Below are positions 4,568 to 5,130 of a stretch of 5,130 bases of DNA, piece after piece (positions within the stretch are counted from its first letter, which is position 1; each line of letters opens with the position of its first letter). The notes beneath the pieces are model-generated. The model saw only the letters and a program-made list of their open reading frames with translations, did not search any database and had not been told where the DNA came from. Source of the stretch: Geminicoccus sp035556675. GTDB taxonomy: Bacteria; Pseudomonadota; Alphaproteobacteria; Geminicoccales; Geminicoccaceae. Position numbers and translations under genes: made by a program. The stretch spans positions 1-5,130 of the forward strand of contig NZ_DATMFZ010000061.1 in assembly GCF_035556675.1 (NCBI RefSeq), read 5' to 3'.

Positions 4568-5130
4568 ATGAATCTCGCCGGTGAGCTGCTAGCCTCCTCC
4601 GGTCCTAATCGCGGACCAGAGCGTAGCCGCCCACTCAAGCAGAAATTCTGCGAGATGCCGTTCACCGGCGTCGGCGTGCGCGACGTGCTGCGCTACCTCG
4701 AGACGCGCACGGTCAACGACCCGTTCACCTACATCGTCACGCCCAATGTCGACCATGTCGTCCGTAACTGGCGCGACCGGGGCGAGCTGGTCGAGATCTA
4801 CGAGGATGCCGAGCTGTCCTTGTGCGACAGCCGGATCGTCAGCCTGATCGGCCGGCTCAGCGGCGTGTCGTTGCCGGTGGTCACCGGCTCCGACCTCACC
4901 GCCATCATGCTCGAATACACGATCGACCCGCAGGAGCGGATCACGATCATCGGCGGCTCGGAGGAACTTATCGCGAAGATCGAGCGGCGCTACGGTCTGC
5001 GCGACGTCTGCCACTTCAACCCGCCGATGGGTTTCATCCGCGACCCGGCGGCGGTGCTGGAAGCCGCGCAGTTTGTGGAGCGCCATCCGAGCCGCTTCGT
5101 CTTCCTGGCGGTGGGCTCGCCGCAGCAGGA
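4568..5130 (+). CDS. WecG/TagA/CpsF-family glycosyltransferase (GT26), 5' part
   Basis: 187 codons are visible and the gene runs off the right edge. The family transfers a sugar, in the founding members N-acetylmannosamine or its uronate, onto an undecaprenyl-diphosphate-linked acceptor at the cytoplasmic membrane during polysaccharide or teichoic acid synthesis. Visible motifs are YIVTPNVDHVVRN (55-67), containing the conserved T58-P-N; LSLCDSRIVSLIGRLSG (83-99), where D87 aligns with the proposed catalytic Asp of TagA; VVTGSDLTAIML (104-115); ITIIGG (125-130); FNPPMGF (150-156); and FLAVGSPQQ (179-187), cut just after the conserved Gln pair. ATG 4568 is preferred because TAA (4565-4567) in frame directly precedes it, and because the next ATG, at 4655, would remove part of the first conserved strand (FCEMPF). 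The ribosome-binding site is weak. Residues 1-25 are an unconserved polar tail. The acceptor and sugar cannot be told. Confidence 0.9.
   Translation, partial: MNLAGELLASSGPNRGPERSRPLKQKFCEMPFTGVGVRDVLRYLETRTVNDPFTYIVTPNVDHVVRNWRDRGELVEIYEDAELSLCDSRIVSLIGRLSGVSLPVVTGSDLTAIMLEYTIDPQERITIIGGSEELIAKIERRYGLRDVCHFNPPMGFIRDPAAVLEAAQFVERHPSRFVFLAVGSPQQ

Noticed and set aside
1..5130. A new defence, mobile or CRISPR-like system
   Set aside because: All long coding regions belong to well-known families, there are no spaced direct repeats of CRISPR type, and no transposase, integrase or attachment site is visible.

Overview
The window looks like chromosomal DNA of a GC-rich alphaproteobacterium, perhaps from the Rhodospirillales or Geminicoccaceae-like lineages. 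This rests on strong G/C bias at third codon positions, a Bug/TctC-type tricarboxylate transporter, stand-alone CheY-like regulators, and a GT26 glycosyltransferase of the 'DSRI' type that I associate with alphaproteobacterial polysaccharide clusters. The taxonomic placement is inference; there is no rRNA or marker gene here.

Layout: (1) At the left edge the minus strand carries the first 44 codons of a [2Fe-2S] subunit of a molybdenum hydroxylase (CoxS/XdhA type), running out of the window. (2) After a ~200-bp divergent intergenic region with a clear inverted repeat, a complete plus-strand tripartite tricarboxylate transporter operon follows: periplasmic binding protein (tctC, 335-1312), small membrane subunit (tctB, GTG start, 1324-1791) and large membrane subunit (tctA, 1798-3303). 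(3) Two single-domain response regulators lie on the minus strand, transcribed towards tctA: the upstream one at 3782-4234 and the downstream one at 3311-3703. The latter ends 7 bp from the tctA stop. (4) A ~333-bp, visibly more A+T-rich intergenic region (4235-4567) carries several small palindromes and repeats. (5) The 5' part of a WecG/TagA/CpsF-family glycosyltransferase starts at 4568 and runs off the right edge.

Three functional units are therefore juxtaposed. The first is uptake of an unknown, probably carboxylated solute, possibly linked to oxidation by the divergent molybdenum hydroxylase. The second is a pair of phospho-receiver proteins without kinase or output domain in view. The third is the start of what may be a surface-polysaccharide locus. 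I see no RNA gene, CRISPR array, insertion sequence or evident new system. The points most worth a second look are the divergent operator-like repeat, the stems covering the ribosome-binding site of the downstream response regulator, and the repeat-rich region before the glycosyltransferase.
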